Of a DNA stretch of 64,000 nt, positions 1 through 8,898 are shown in pieces. The translations under genes were made by a program, and so were the position numbers. Origin of the DNA: Mycolicibacterium sp. P1-18 (GTDB lineage: Bacteria > Actinomycetota > Actinomycetes > Mycobacteriales > Mycobacteriaceae); the NCBI RefSeq assembly GCF_008329535.1, contig NZ_NPKR01000011.1, forward strand, positions 124,001 to 188,000, read 5' to 3'. The notes under the pieces were generated by a model. That model worked only from the letters and a program-made list of their open reading frames with translations, was not told where the DNA came from and made no database searches. How positions within the stretch are numbered: position 1 is the stretch's first letter; every line of letters starts with the position of its first letter.

Positions 1-1036
1 AGGTGATGAAGAAGTGGGCGGCGAGCTTGCGGTAGCTCTCCTGCCGGTCCTCGTACTTCGCGTCGACCTTGCGACCGAAGTGGTAGACGGCGTCATAGCC
101 CCCGAACACGATCCGGTTGTCCTTGGTCATGCGGTAGTAGTGGAACTGGTTGGCCGAGTCGCCGATGCCCTGGCGGTTGTGCCAGCCCACGCTCTGCACC
201 TGGGCGTCGGTGAGCGGCTCGGTCGACAACACGTAGTCGTAGACCGGCACCGTGTGAAACCGGTTGCGCCGCAACAGGTGCGGAAACACATTGGTGGCCA
301 GGACGACCTGCTTCGCGGTGATGACGGAGCCGCCGGCGGCCACCTCGATCGAGGCCGTGCCGGAGCTCAACGACGTCGCGTTGGTGTGCTCGTAGATGGT
401 GACGCCGGCCTCGGTGCAGGCTCGGGCCAGCTCGAGGGCGAGCTTCGCGGGGTGCACGATCGCGCACGTGTCGGACTGCTGCAGCCCGGCGAGGAACGTC
501 GGCGAATGGACCTCCGCGCGCAACGCCTCGCCGTCGAGGAACTGGCCGTCCCCCTCGGCCGCGGACTCCTGCAGCCACGCCACCTGGTGCGGTTCGGTGG
601 CGACCGCGAGCATTCCGCTGCGTTGCCATTCGACGTCGAGGCCGAGCCGTTCGATCTCGGCCTGCATGCCGTCGAGGTTCTCCACCCCCATGGCTTCGAG
701 TCGGTCGATCTCGTTGGGCCAGCGGGTCTTTCCGTTCTCGTGGCCATGCGTGAGGCTGGCCTCGACGAAGCCGCCATTGCGGCCCGAGGCGGCCCACCCG
801 ACGCGGTGGGCGTCGATCACGACGATCCGTCGATCCGGATCGCGTTGCGCGGCATGCAATGCCGTCCACAGTCCGACGTAACCGCCGCCGACGACCAGCA
901 GGTCACAGCTCACCGACTGCGACAGCGTCGGCCGCTCGGGACGCTCGAGGTCCAGCCACATCGACCCCAACGCGCTGCCTGCCAGAGAGCGCTCGACCAG
1001 CGCGGGGTCGACGTATCCATCGAAGACGGTTTCCAC
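1..1036 (-). CDS. FAD-dependent oxidoreductase, DAO family (3' end beyond window)
   Basis: The reading frame is open from a GTG at 1036 to the left edge, giving about 345 residues; the C-terminus is outside the window. An FAD-binding GGGYVG dinucleotide fold lies near residues 50-55, followed by SGRNGGF, typical of DAO-family flavoproteins such as glycine/sarcosine oxidase or gamma-glutamylputrescine oxidase-like enzymes that oxidise amines or amino acids. An in-frame TGA just upstream excludes a longer protein. The start lies 23 bases after the esterase stop, so it is probably the last gene of the VWA-esterase-oxidoreductase operon. A TAGGGT hexamer six bases before the GTG could also give an internal leaderless transcript. 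Substrate is not deducible. Confidence 0.88.
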   Translation of the reverse strand, partial: METVFDGYVDPALVERSLAGSALGSMWLDLERPERPTLSQSVSCDLLVVGGGYVGLWTALHAAQRDPDRRIVVIDAHRVGWAASGRNGGFVEASLTHGHENGKTRWPNEIDRLEAMGVENLDGMQAEIERLGLDVEWQRSGMLAVATEPHQVAWLQESAAEGDGQFLDGEALRAEVHSPTFLAGLQQSDTCAIVHPAKLALELARACTEAGVTIYEHTNATSLSSGTASIEVAAGGSVITAKQVVLATNVFPHLLRRNRFHTVPVYDYVLSTEPLTDAQVQSVGWHNRQGIGDSANQFHYYRMTKDNRIVFGGYDAVYHFGRKVDAKYEDRQESYRKLAAHFFIT

Positions 1037-1059
1037 GGGTCAACCCTACCGAGGGCTTC

Positions 1060-2625
1060 TCAGCGGAAGCTCAGCACGTCGTTGCCCCAGGCCGCACGCA
1101 GCGGTCGGTCCGGATCCTCGACGACGACGTCGCTCTTGTCGAGTAGCAGGGTGGCGCGATCCTCGTCGCGGTAGGGCCGCCACCGCGGCTCCCCCGCCGG
1201 TCCGGTCGGTTCACCGGTCGCCGCGAAGTTGACCCACCGGGTCCGGATGCGCTCCGACAGGGCGGTGCCGGCTTTGAGGCCACCCAGCTTGAACGTCGGA
1301 TCCTTGCTTCCGGCAACGAGATTGCCCCACACGTACGGCAGCTCGGTGGCGTGAGCGGCGCCCAGGCGCAGCAGCTTGAGCATCGGCGTCGCCCAGTCGA
1401 ACCGGTAGGTGAACACCGGCGCGACGGCGGCGTGCCCCTCCGCGAACCAGATCGTGGGCATCCGGAATCCGATGTCGCGGGCCACGCCCATGCCGGGGGT
1501 CTTGCCCCGGCCCGGATACGCCGACATCAGATCCGCCTCGCTGGGAAGCTGAAGGCTGGGTTGTTCGGAGGCGATCCCGTCGAACATCGACTTGATGGCC
1601 GTGGGCGTGATCGGCATCAGTGGCGACTTCATGAAGCGGAACAGCGCCGCCTCGTTCTTGTTGGTGCCGATGATCAACGGCACCGGGTGCGTGCCGCCGG
1701 CCCGTGCGATCGCGACGGGATAGTCGGGCACCAGCTCGCCGTCGACGATCGGCGCGTAGGCCAGGGTGCCGGGTGACCGCACGGGCACCTCGTCGAACAG
1801 CCGCTTCGAGGCGAGCAGGAGCTCGCTCATCGGAGCGTCGGGCAAGCGGTCCACCTCGTCGTCGGCGATGCCGAGGGTCTCCAGGAACTGCTTGGCGACT
1901 CCGCGGGACCGGCTGGCGTCGTAGACCGAGGTGACCGGCGAGCTTTGGGCGATGGCACCGGAGAACAGTCCGCGCGCCGCCGGGCTGGCGAGCAGCGTGG
2001 TGACGATGCCGCCGCCGGCCGACTCGCCGAACAGGGTGACGCGGGCGGGGTCGCCGCCGAACGCTGCGACGTTGTCGCGCACCCACTCGAGGGCGAACAG
2101 CACGTCCCGCAGACCCAGGTTGCTCTCGAAGCGGGTGCGGTCGGTGCTGAACGACGACAGGTCCAGGAACCCGAACGCCCCGAGCCGGTGGTTGACGGTG
2201 ACGATCACGGCGCCGCCGGAGGCGAGGGCACGCCCGCGGTAGAGGCTCTGCGCGGCAGACCCGAGCACGTACGCGCCGCCGTGCACCCAGACCATCACGG
2301 GCTTGCCTGCGCCGGCCTCGGTGTCGGAGGTCGCCCACACGTTGAGCGTCAGCGAGTCGTCGCCCTGCGGCGCGCCGAGGTCGAGCGGTATCCGCGGGTC
2401 GGTGGGCTGGTAGCACGCCGGCCCGACCCGCGACGCGTCCGCCACGTCGGTCCAACGCTCGGGGGGCTGCGGTGAACGCCATCGCAGCTCGCCCACCGGC
2501 GGCGCGGCGTAGCGAACGCCCCGCCACGACTTGACCCTTCCGTCGTCGATTCCGCGCACGGGTCCGTACGCCGTGTCGACGACGGGTGCGCCCGTCGACG
2601 TGCCAATCCGCGGATCGGCCGTCAC
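1060..2625 (-). CDS. Type B carboxylesterase
   Basis: A 521-residue alpha/beta hydrolase of the carboxylesterase/cholinesterase family, hydrolysing carboxylic esters. The oxyanion-hole HGGAY is at residues 115-119 and the nucleophile elbow FGESAGG puts the catalytic serine at about 202. The N-terminal GPVRGIDDGRVKSWRGVRYA is characteristic of the family, and the length is normal. No signal peptide is visible, so it is probably cytoplasmic. The GTG start overlaps the stop of the upstream VWA gene by four bases (GTGA), showing translational coupling. Natural substrate unknown. Confidence 0.93.
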   Translation of the reverse strand: MTADPRIGTSTGAPVVDTAYGPVRGIDDGRVKSWRGVRYAAPPVGELRWRSPQPPERWTDVADASRVGPACYQPTDPRIPLDLGAPQGDDSLTLNVWATSDTEAGAGKPVMVWVHGGAYVLGSAAQSLYRGRALASGGAVIVTVNHRLGAFGFLDLSSFSTDRTRFESNLGLRDVLFALEWVRDNVAAFGGDPARVTLFGESAGGGIVTTLLASPAARGLFSGAIAQSSPVTSVYDASRSRGVAKQFLETLGIADDEVDRLPDAPMSELLLASKRLFDEVPVRSPGTLAYAPIVDGELVPDYPVAIARAGGTHPVPLIIGTNKNEAALFRFMKSPLMPITPTAIKSMFDGIASEQPSLQLPSEADLMSAYPGRGKTPGMGVARDIGFRMPTIWFAEGHAAVAPVFTYRFDWATPMLKLLRLGAAHATELPYVWGNLVAGSKDPTFKLGGLKAGTALSERIRTRWVNFAATGEPTGPAGEPRWRPYRDEDRATLLLDKSDVVVEDPDRPLRAAWGNDVLSFR

Positions 2626-3269
2626 CGTCGGCTACCTCGGGCGCTCACCCGGTCCTCCTCCGAGAACCCCGGCGCGGGCATCGAGTCCACCGACCGTCGC
2701 TGCCGGGACACGTAACCGGTGGTCGCGGCCATCGCCGACGCGACGCCCTCGTCGCTGGCCTCGTACGTCATGGTGCGGTCCGCCGAGAACCCCAGCTGAG
2801 CACCGACCGCGACGGCGTCCATGTTCGCTCCGAGGAAGACGAAGTACCAGGAGAACTCGCGCTCCTGACGCCTGATGGCCGAATTCACGGCCTCCGCCGT
2901 CCACTCGACGCTCGAGTTCTCCATGCCGTCGGTCATCACGACGACGATCACGTCACCGGGCCGCTCGTCCTCGTCCAACGCCGCCAGTTCGGTGCCTACG
3001 TCGGCGATCAGCCGCCCGATGGCGTCGAGCAGTGCGGTCATGCCGCGCGGCTGAAGCACCAGCGGCGGAACCTCGGCGATCGGCCGGTTCGCGTAGACGA
3101 CCTCGTACTCCGTGTCGAACTGCGCCAGTGTCACCAGCGCCTCCCCCGGCTCGGTGCGCTGAGTCGCGACCAGGGCGTTGAATCCGCCCTCGGTGTCGGA
3201 CTTGATCGTCTCCATCGAACCGGACCTGTCGAGCAGCGCCGCAATCAGCGTGCGCTGGGAATTCGTCAC
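2622..3269 (-). CDS. VWA domain protein
   Basis: A 215-residue protein that is almost entirely one von Willebrand factor A domain. The MIDAS metal-site motif DRSGS is at residues 14-18 and the later MTDGMEN matches the second metal loop. There is no signal peptide or membrane segment, so this is a cytoplasmic VWA protein of the TerY/YegL-like type, thought to mediate metal-dependent protein interactions. The GTG at 3269 has a good AAGGAG ribosome site. It is first in a three-gene operon with the carboxylesterase and the FAD oxidoreductase; how the three cooperate is not evident. Confidence 0.88.
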   Translation of the reverse strand: MTNSQRTLIAALLDRSGSMETIKSDTEGGFNALVATQRTEPGEALVTLAQFDTEYEVVYANRPIAEVPPLVLQPRGMTALLDAIGRLIADVGTELAALDEDERPGDVIVVVMTDGMENSSVEWTAEAVNSAIRRQEREFSWYFVFLGANMDAVAVGAQLGFSADRTMTYEASDEGVASAMAATTGYVSRQRRSVDSMPAPGFSEEDRVSARGSRR

Positions 3270-3380
3270 GATTGCTCCTTGAGATGGGTCGGAAGAAAGT
3301 GACCACCAAGGTACTCGCGGGCTCCGACACGGCTGTTGCCACGAGACGTGCCGGCGAGACCCTTCGGTCGACCGCCGGAC

Positions 3381-3386
3381 TAGGTT
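3381..3386 (+). promoter_or_regulatory. -10 element, probable leaderless promoter of SMR pair
   Basis: TAGGTT matches the mycobacterial TANNNT -10 consensus and lies exactly six bases before the GTG at 3393. There is no ribosome site in the gap, as expected for a leaderless transcript. Prediction only. Confidence 0.4.
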
Positions 3387-3392
3387 CGTTCC

Positions 3393-3728
3393 GTGCGCAA
3401 GTGGGTGTTACTCGCCGCGGCGATCGTCAGCGAGGTCGCCGCGACGCTGTCGTTGCGGGCGTCGCAGGACCACGTTGCCTGGATGGTGGCGGTCGTCGTG
3501 GGGTACGCCTGCGCGTTCACGTTGTTGACCCTGGTTCTCCGCGAGGGCGTGCCGGTCGGGGTGACCTACGGCATCTGGGGTGCGACGGGGACGGCGTTGA
3601 CCGCGGTCCTGGCCGCGGTGATCTTCCGGGACCCGTTCACCTGGCCCATCGCGCTCGGCATCGTCCTGATCATCGCCGGCGTCCTGTTCATCGAATTCGG
3701 CTCGCGGACCGACGAGCCCACGTCATGA
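3393..3728 (+). CDS. SMR family multidrug transporter, subunit 1
   Basis: A 111-residue, four-helix membrane protein of the small multidrug resistance family. The membrane-embedded glutamate essential for proton/cation antiport is at residue 14 in IVSEVAATLSLRAS, and the C-terminal LGIVLIIAGVLFIE is typical of helix 4. The family exports quaternary ammonium or guanidinium-type cations as dimers. Its stop overlaps the start of a second SMR gene (ATGA), so the two probably form a heterodimer as in EbrAB or YkkCD. GTG start behind a leaderless -10. Substrate unproven. Confidence 0.92.
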   Translation: MRKWVLLAAAIVSEVAATLSLRASQDHVAWMVAVVVGYACAFTLLTLVLREGVPVGVTYGIWGATGTALTAVLAAVIFRDPFTWPIALGIVLIIAGVLFIEFGSRTDEPTS

Positions 3729-4051
3729 CGTGGCTGGTGCTGGCACTGGCAATCGGGGTCGAGGTGTTCGCGACGCTCGGGCTGCGCGCGTCGGACGGCT
3801 TCCGCAAGCGGGCGTGGATCGTGCCCGTGGCCGCGGGCTATCTGGCGTCGTTCTACCTGCTGTGGCTGACGTTGGCGCTCGGCATGCCCGTGGGCGTCGC
3901 CTACGGGGTGTGGACGGCGTGTGGCGTCGCGCTCGTCGCGGTCATCGCGCGCTACGTCTTCGGGGACCCGCTGACGGTCACGATGCTGATCGGGATCGGC
4001 CTGGTGATCGCCGGCGTCCTCACGATCGAACTGGCCGGCGCCGGCCACTGA
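3725..4051 (+). CDS. SMR family multidrug transporter, subunit 2
   Basis: A 108-residue SMR protein with four predicted helices, starting at ATG 3725 inside the stop of its partner. The catalytic glutamate is residue 13 in GVEVFATLGLRASDGF, and the helix-4 motif GIGLVIAGVLTIELAG is present. The two subunits are clearly paralogous but differ in their loops, as expected for an antiparallel heterodimer in which the members hold opposite topologies. The 3' end overlaps the convergent MFS gene by 32 bases. Confidence 0.92.
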   Translation: MTWLVLALAIGVEVFATLGLRASDGFRKRAWIVPVAAGYLASFYLLWLTLALGMPVGVAYGVWTACGVALVAVIARYVFGDPLTVTMLIGIGLVIAGVLTIELAGAGH

Positions 4052-5210
4052 GCGCACCCGCCCCGGCAGCGATGGCCAGCCCGGCGACCGGCACCACCAG
4101 CAGCCCGAACCGCAGGCTGGTGGCGTCGGCGATCATCCCGACGATCGGCGGCGCGCCGACGGAGCCCAGGCGCATCAGCCACGCCAGCGCCGTCAGGCCG
4201 GTGCCCGCCCGCAGGCCCGGCAAGCGGTCTGCGCCGTGCATGGCCGCCGGGATGGCGGTGGCCGCGCCCAGACCCGCGACGGCGAAGCCCGCGATGGTGC
4301 CCGGCACGCTCGGGAAGGCCAGCGCCGCGCCCATGCCGGCCGCCACCAGCAGTCCGCCGCCCCTGGCGACCGTGCGTTCCCCGAAGCGGTCCACGAGACG
4401 GTCGCCCGCGACGCGCCCCACGAACTGAAGGCCCAGCAGGGCGACGTACCCGAGCGCGGCGACCGCTCCCGCCGCACCGAGGCCGCTACCCAGGTACAGC
4501 GCCGCCCACGAGCTGCCGGCGTCCTCGATGACGGCGCCGGCGATTGCGATGACCACCAGCACGGACAGCGCGCCGTACACCCGCCAGCTCGGGCGGGTCG
4601 GGGCGCCGTCGTCCGCGGCCGGATCGGCGGCTTCGTCGCGACCCTTGAGCAGGAACGGATACGCGGCGAGCGCCACGCCGACGAAGACCGCGGCGCTCAC
4701 CCCGAGGTGGACGCCGATCGGGACGTGCAGGGCGATCGCGCCCGCCGCCATGCCGGCGCCCAGCATCGCGCCCGCCGACCACGTCGCGTGCAGGGAGTTG
4801 ATGATCGACCGCCCGTAGGCGCGCTGCACCCGCAGGCCGTGGGTGTTCTGTGCGACGTCGGTCACCGCGTCGCACGCCCCGCCGCAAAACAGCAGCGCCG
4901 CCAGCAGCACCGGGGTGGTCGAGAGCCCAGCCGCGAACACCAGCACCGCGATCCCGACGGTGCACAGCAGCGCCGTCCGCGCCGAGGTCAGTGTGCGGAT
5001 CACCGCGCCGGCGGCGACGCCCGCGACCAGCGCGCCGACGGGAAACGCGGCGACCACCGCGCCGTAGGCGGTGTTGGACAGCGCCAGCTCGGTCTTGAGT
5101 TCGGGGAACCGCGGAACCAGGTTCGCGAAGATGGCGCCGTTGGTGAGGAACATCGCCGAGACGGCGATCCGGGCCCTGCTGGTGCGGCGCTCGACGTCGG
5201 CTGTCACCAC
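4020..5210 (-). CDS. MFS transporter
   Basis: About 396 residues with roughly twelve hydrophobic segments. It has the overall look of the YbjJ/FucP-like part of the major facilitator superfamily, for example GAIFANLVPRFPELKTELAL near the N-terminus and VGRVAGDRLVDRFGERTVAR at the central loop. The reading frame stays open far upstream, but the family N-terminus fits a GTG near 5210, where a TATCGT -10 (5218-5223) sits seven bases upstream and suggests a leaderless start; GTG at 5207 or 5216 is possible. It is divergent from malQ. Substrate unknown; it probably exports or imports a small solute. Confidence 0.88.
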   Translation of the reverse strand: MVTADVERRTSRARIAVSAMFLTNGAIFANLVPRFPELKTELALSNTAYGAVVAAFPVGALVAGVAAGAVIRTLTSARTALLCTVGIAVLVFAAGLSTTPVLLAALLFCGGACDAVTDVAQNTHGLRVQRAYGRSIINSLHATWSAGAMLGAGMAAGAIALHVPIGVHLGVSAAVFVGVALAAYPFLLKGRDEAADPAADDGAPTRPSWRVYGALSVLVVIAIAGAVIEDAGSSWAALYLGSGLGAAGAVAALGYVALLGLQFVGRVAGDRLVDRFGERTVARGGGLLVAAGMGAALAFPSVPGTIAGFAVAGLGAATAIPAAMHGADRLPGLRAGTGLTALAWLMRLGSVGAPPIVGMIADATSLRFGLLVVPVAGLAIAAGAGALSGRRRPVRS

Positions 5211-5264
5211 TGCCACGACGATACTGGCACGCGTACGGCGTCCCGAACCGGCAAGATCAGCGCC

Positions 5265-7415
5265 ATGACTGCACTGGCCGGGTCCCTGGTCGAACTCGCG
5301 CGGCGCTACGGAGTGGCGACCACCTACGACGACTGGACCGGCGGCCACCAGGTGGTTTCCGAATCCACGCTGGTGTCGGTGCTGACCGCACTCGGCGTCG
5401 CGGCGGCCACCGAGGAGGACCGTCAGCGCGCTCTCGGCGCCCTCGACGAGGAGCACTGGCGGCGCGTCCTGCCCCCGACCGTCGTGACCCGGACCGGACG
5501 GGCGGCGTCGTTCGGGGTGCACGTCACCCACGGTGAGACGATCGGCGGCTGGATCAGGCTCGAGGACGGCACCGTCCGCGCGGGCCTTCGCCAGCTGGTC
5601 AACGACACCCCACCGCGGGAGCTCGACGGCCGGCTGATCGGCGAGGCCAGCTTCGAGCTGCCCGCCGACCTGCCCATCGGCTACCACCGGCTGCACGTTG
5701 ACGCCGGTGGGGTGGCCGCGGACGCCGCGCTGATCGTGGCTCCGGACGCGGCGACGTTGCCGGCCGCCCTCGGTGGTGGACGGACCTGGGGCCTGGCCAC
5801 CCAGCTCTACAGCGTCCGCTCGGACAAGTCGTGGGGCATCGGCGACCTGACCGACCTCACCGACCTGGCGGTGTGGTCGGCCTCGACGTACGGGGCCGGC
5901 TTCATCCTGGTCAACCCGCTGCATGCCGCCGCCCCGGTCCCGCCGATGGAGCCGTCGCCGTACCTGCCGACCTCACGCCGCTTCGTCAACCCGATCTACC
6001 TGCGGGTCGAGGCCATCCCGGAGTTCGCCTACGTCGCGGACCGCGGAGAGTTGCGCAAGGCACGTTCGGTCGCCCAGGCCCGGGCCAAGAAGTCGGTGCT
6101 GATCGACCGCGACTCGGTGTGGAAGATCAAGCGCGCGGCGCTGCGGGCGGTGTACCGCGTCAAGAGGTCGGCGGGTCGCGAGCTCGCCTACGCGGCCTAC
6201 CGGACGCGCGAGGGTCGCAACCTCGACGACTTCGCCGTCTGGTGCGCGCTGGCCGAGAAGTACGGCAGCGACTGGCACCACTGGCCCGAGGAGCTGCGTC
6301 ACCCGGGCAGCCCCGCGGTGGCGGCGTTCGCGGCCAAGCGGGCCGACGCCGTCGACTTCCACCGGTGGCTGCAGTGGCAGCTCGACGACCAGCTCACCGG
6401 CGCGCAGGCGACGGCCGTGCAGTCCGGGATGGCGCTGGGCGTGATGCACGATCTGGCCGTCGGGGTCGACCCCGACGGCGCCGACGCATGGGCGCTGCAG
6501 GACACCCTTGCGCTGGGGGTCAGCGTGGGTGCTCCCCCTGACGAGTACAACCAGCTCGGGCAGGACTGGTCGCAGCCGCCGTGGCGGCCGGACCGGTTGG
6601 TCGAGCAGGGGTACGAACCGTTCCGCGCACTGGTCAACGCCTTGCTGCGGCACGCGGGCGGCATCCGCATCGACCACGTCATCGGGCTGTTCCGGCTGTG
6701 GTGGATTCCCAAGGGCGCCGATCCGACCGAGGGCACGTACGTGCGCTACGACCACGAGGCGCTGATCGGCATCGTCGCCCTGGAGGCGTACCGCTCGGGT
6801 GCCGTCGTCGTCGGCGAGGACCTCGGGACCGTCGAACCGTGGGTGCGGGACTACCTGGCCGAGCGCGGACTGCTCGGCACCTCGATCCTGTGGTTCGAGC
6901 TGGACCGCGACGGGAGTGGCGGCCCAGCAGGTGGACCCCTGCCGCCTCGGAAGTGGCGGGAGTTCAGCCTGTCGTCGGTGACCACGCACGATCTGCCGCC
7001 GACGGCGGGGTATCTGGCGGGTGAGCACGTCCGGATCCGCCAAGAGCTGGGGTTGCTGACGCGGCCGGCCGCCGACGAGTTGGCCGAGGACCGGGCCGAG
7101 CAGGCGGCCTGGCTCGCCGCGCTTCGGGACATGGGGCTCATTGGCGAGAACCCGAGCGTCCAGGAAATCGTCAGTGCCTTGTACGCATACCTGGGGCGGA
7201 CGCCGTCGCGGCTGCTCGCGCTGGCCCTCCCGGATGCGGTGGGCGACGTGCGCGCCCAGAATCAACCGGGGACCACCGACGAATATCCGAACTGGCGGGT
7301 CAAACTCGCCGGGCCGGACGGCAGGGAACTGCTGGTGGAGGACGTCTTCACCAGCGCACGGGCGGCGGGTCTGGCCGAGGTGATGCGCGCGCAGGTAACA
7401 CCGGCACGCGAGTGA
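5265..7415 (+). CDS. malQ: 4-alpha-glucanotransferase
   Basis: A 716-residue GH77 amylomaltase, the usual size for mycobacterial MalQ. It transfers maltosyl units between alpha-1,4-glucans in maltodextrin and glycogen turnover in the cytoplasm. The catalytic residues are visible: nucleophile D470 in RIDHVIGLFR, acid/base E518 in VVGEDLGTV, and the third carboxylate D576 in THDLPPTAGYL. The N-terminal 150 residues form the extra domain of long actinobacterial MalQ proteins. The start ATG 5265 follows the divergent MFS promoter. The frame extends far upstream without a stop, but that stretch is antisense to the MFS gene. Confidence 0.96.
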   Translation: MTALAGSLVELARRYGVATTYDDWTGGHQVVSESTLVSVLTALGVAAATEEDRQRALGALDEEHWRRVLPPTVVTRTGRAASFGVHVTHGETIGGWIRLEDGTVRAGLRQLVNDTPPRELDGRLIGEASFELPADLPIGYHRLHVDAGGVAADAALIVAPDAATLPAALGGGRTWGLATQLYSVRSDKSWGIGDLTDLTDLAVWSASTYGAGFILVNPLHAAAPVPPMEPSPYLPTSRRFVNPIYLRVEAIPEFAYVADRGELRKARSVAQARAKKSVLIDRDSVWKIKRAALRAVYRVKRSAGRELAYAAYRTREGRNLDDFAVWCALAEKYGSDWHHWPEELRHPGSPAVAAFAAKRADAVDFHRWLQWQLDDQLTGAQATAVQSGMALGVMHDLAVGVDPDGADAWALQDTLALGVSVGAPPDEYNQLGQDWSQPPWRPDRLVEQGYEPFRALVNALLRHAGGIRIDHVIGLFRLWWIPKGADPTEGTYVRYDHEALIGIVALEAYRSGAVVVGEDLGTVEPWVRDYLAERGLLGTSILWFELDRDGSGGPAGGPLPPRKWREFSLSSVTTHDLPPTAGYLAGEHVRIRQELGLLTRPAADELAEDRAEQAAWLAALRDMGLIGENPSVQEIVSALYAYLGRTPSRLLALALPDAVGDVRAQNQPGTTDEYPNWRVKLAGPDGRELLVEDVFTSARAAGLAEVMRAQVTPARE

Positions 7416-7480
7416 CCGAAGTTTCTCAAGAGGCTGAACTGCGATATGTTCGCAGCCGCACCGCGACACTCGGAGGGCAC

Positions 7481-7906
7481 GTGAAGAAGATCATTGGGCT
7501 GGGAGCCGTCGGGCTCTTCGTTCCGGCCGCCATCGCTTCTACGGCCTTCGCGTCCGTCGCGTTGTTCGGTCCGGCGGTCGCCGGCGCCGACCCGGCCACC
7601 TCGAGTTCGGCCAACGTCGTGGGCGAGCCGTACTACAAGGCCGTCGGCATCCTCAAGAGCCAGGGCATGAGGGCGACGTTCGGCGGTTCGTTCGGCAGCG
7701 ACCTGCCGCAGTCGCAGTGCATCGTCAGCCAGCAGAAGGCGCTGAAGAGCAAGATGATCCTGATGCTCGACTGCACCACCGCGGCGGCGAAGGACGCGGC
7801 GGGCGCGGCGCCGGCTCCGGCCGCCCCTGCCCCCGGCACGACGTCCTCGGGTGGCGGTCAGGGCACCTACGGTGGCCCGATCGGCGTGCCCGTTCCCGTC
7901 GGCTGA
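7481..7906 (+). CDS. Exported PASTA-like protein
   Basis: A 141-residue exported protein. The GTG at 7481 has a GGAGG ribosome site five bases upstream. The N-terminal VKKIIGLGAVGLFVP followed by about 20 hydrophobic residues and AGA gives a signal peptide cut near residue 35. The mature part VVGEPYYKAVGILKSQGM...IVSQQ looks like one degenerate PASTA fold with two cysteines that could pair. An Ala/Pro/Gly-rich tail of about 45 residues follows, typical of cell-wall-spanning mycobacterial proteins. Function unknown; the PASTA assignment is by pattern only. Confidence 0.75.
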   Translation: MKKIIGLGAVGLFVPAAIASTAFASVALFGPAVAGADPATSSSANVVGEPYYKAVGILKSQGMRATFGGSFGSDLPQSQCIVSQQKALKSKMILMLDCTTAAAKDAAGAAPAPAAPAPGTTSSGGGQGTYGGPIGVPVPVG

Positions 7907-7995
7907 CACCTCGACAACCCGGTACCCGCGTTCCCAGGTAACGGCGCGAGCCGCGTAGACTCTCGTTTCGTCCGATGACGACGAAGGGGCTTGCG

Positions 7996-8898
7996 ATGCT
8001 GCGACCACGGCGCTTCCACACGGTGATCGACCCGGGGCCGGTGCAGATTCAGGCACGACGGGTCCACTTCGGCGTCGACGACGTCCCCCTGCACTGGATC
8101 CCCGGCCATCCGGTGGCGTCGAACATGATCAGCTTGCTCAACGTGATCCTGCCGGCCGCGGAACGCTGGTTCGTCGCGGCCTACAACGAGGCGCTGCCGC
8201 TGGTGAAGGATCCGAAGCTGGCCGAGGACATGCGCGGGTTCATCGGCCAGGAGGCCACCCACGCCGACGTCCACGACAAGGTTCTCCACGAGTACATGGT
8301 CGGCCACGGGGTCGACGTCAAGCCGATCCTCGACCAGGTCGAGTTCGTCTTCGAGAAGGTGCTGGCCCCGGACCCCTCCATCACCGACCCCAAGCGCAAG
8401 CTGAACCACCTGTGCGACCGGCTGTGGCTGATCGCCGCGATCGAGCACTACACCGCGGTGCTCGGCGACTTCTCGCTGAACTGCACCTGGGACGAGCACG
8501 GCGGCGACCCGACCATGGTGGATCTGTTCCGCTGGCACGGCAGCGAAGAGGTGGAGCACCGCATGGTGGCCCACGACGTCGCGCACTACTTCCACGACAG
8601 CTACCTCGACCGCATCCGCGCCATGTCGATTGCCGTCATCCTGATGGCGACGTTCTTCCAGCGCGGCGCGTGGTATCTGTCCAAGAACGACCCGACGGTC
8701 GAACTGGGCTGGTTCCAGATGCAGCGCCTGCGGATGCGGGACTCGAAGTTGGGACTGCTGCCCAAGTACCGGAAGTTGTTCGGCTCCAACACGTTCATGT
8801 ACTTCCGGCCTGGCTTCTCACCCGACGACATGGGGTCGACGGCGCAGGCCGTGGCGTACCTGGCCACCTCCCCCGCGGCCCGGGCCGCCCACCTCTGA
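7996..8898 (+). CDS. Predicted metal-dependent hydrolase (PF10118 type)
   Basis: About 300 residues of the predicted metal-dependent hydrolase family, with a helical ferritin-like look: GQEATHADVHDK, AIEHYTAVLGD and GSEEVEHRMVAHDVAHYF supply repeated Glu/His residues that could bind a di-metal centre. An ATG at 7975 is in frame, but ATG 7996 has an AAGGGG ribosome site and fits a TAGACT -10 element further upstream, so it is preferred. The stop overlaps the start of a ferredoxin-reductase gene, so the pair probably form one redox enzyme system in which this protein would be the oxygenase or hydroxylase. Family members lack a firm biochemical role. Confidence 0.85.
   Translation: MLRPRRFHTVIDPGPVQIQARRVHFGVDDVPLHWIPGHPVASNMISLLNVILPAAERWFVAAYNEALPLVKDPKLAEDMRGFIGQEATHADVHDKVLHEYMVGHGVDVKPILDQVEFVFEKVLAPDPSITDPKRKLNHLCDRLWLIAAIEHYTAVLGDFSLNCTWDEHGGDPTMVDLFRWHGSEEVEHRMVAHDVAHYFHDSYLDRIRAMSIAVILMATFFQRGAWYLSKNDPTVELGWFQMQRLRMRDSKLGLLPKYRKLFGSNTFMYFRPGFSPDDMGSTAQAVAYLATSPAARAAHL

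Noticed and set aside
14..1174. 386-codon open frame on the plus strand
   Set aside because: It is antisense to the FAD oxidoreductase gene, which has a clear FAD motif; the frame is a high-GC shadow.
4236..5264. Upstream extension of the malQ frame by over 340 codons
   Set aside because: The stretch is antisense to the MFS gene and has no domain sequence; malQ homologues start near 5265.
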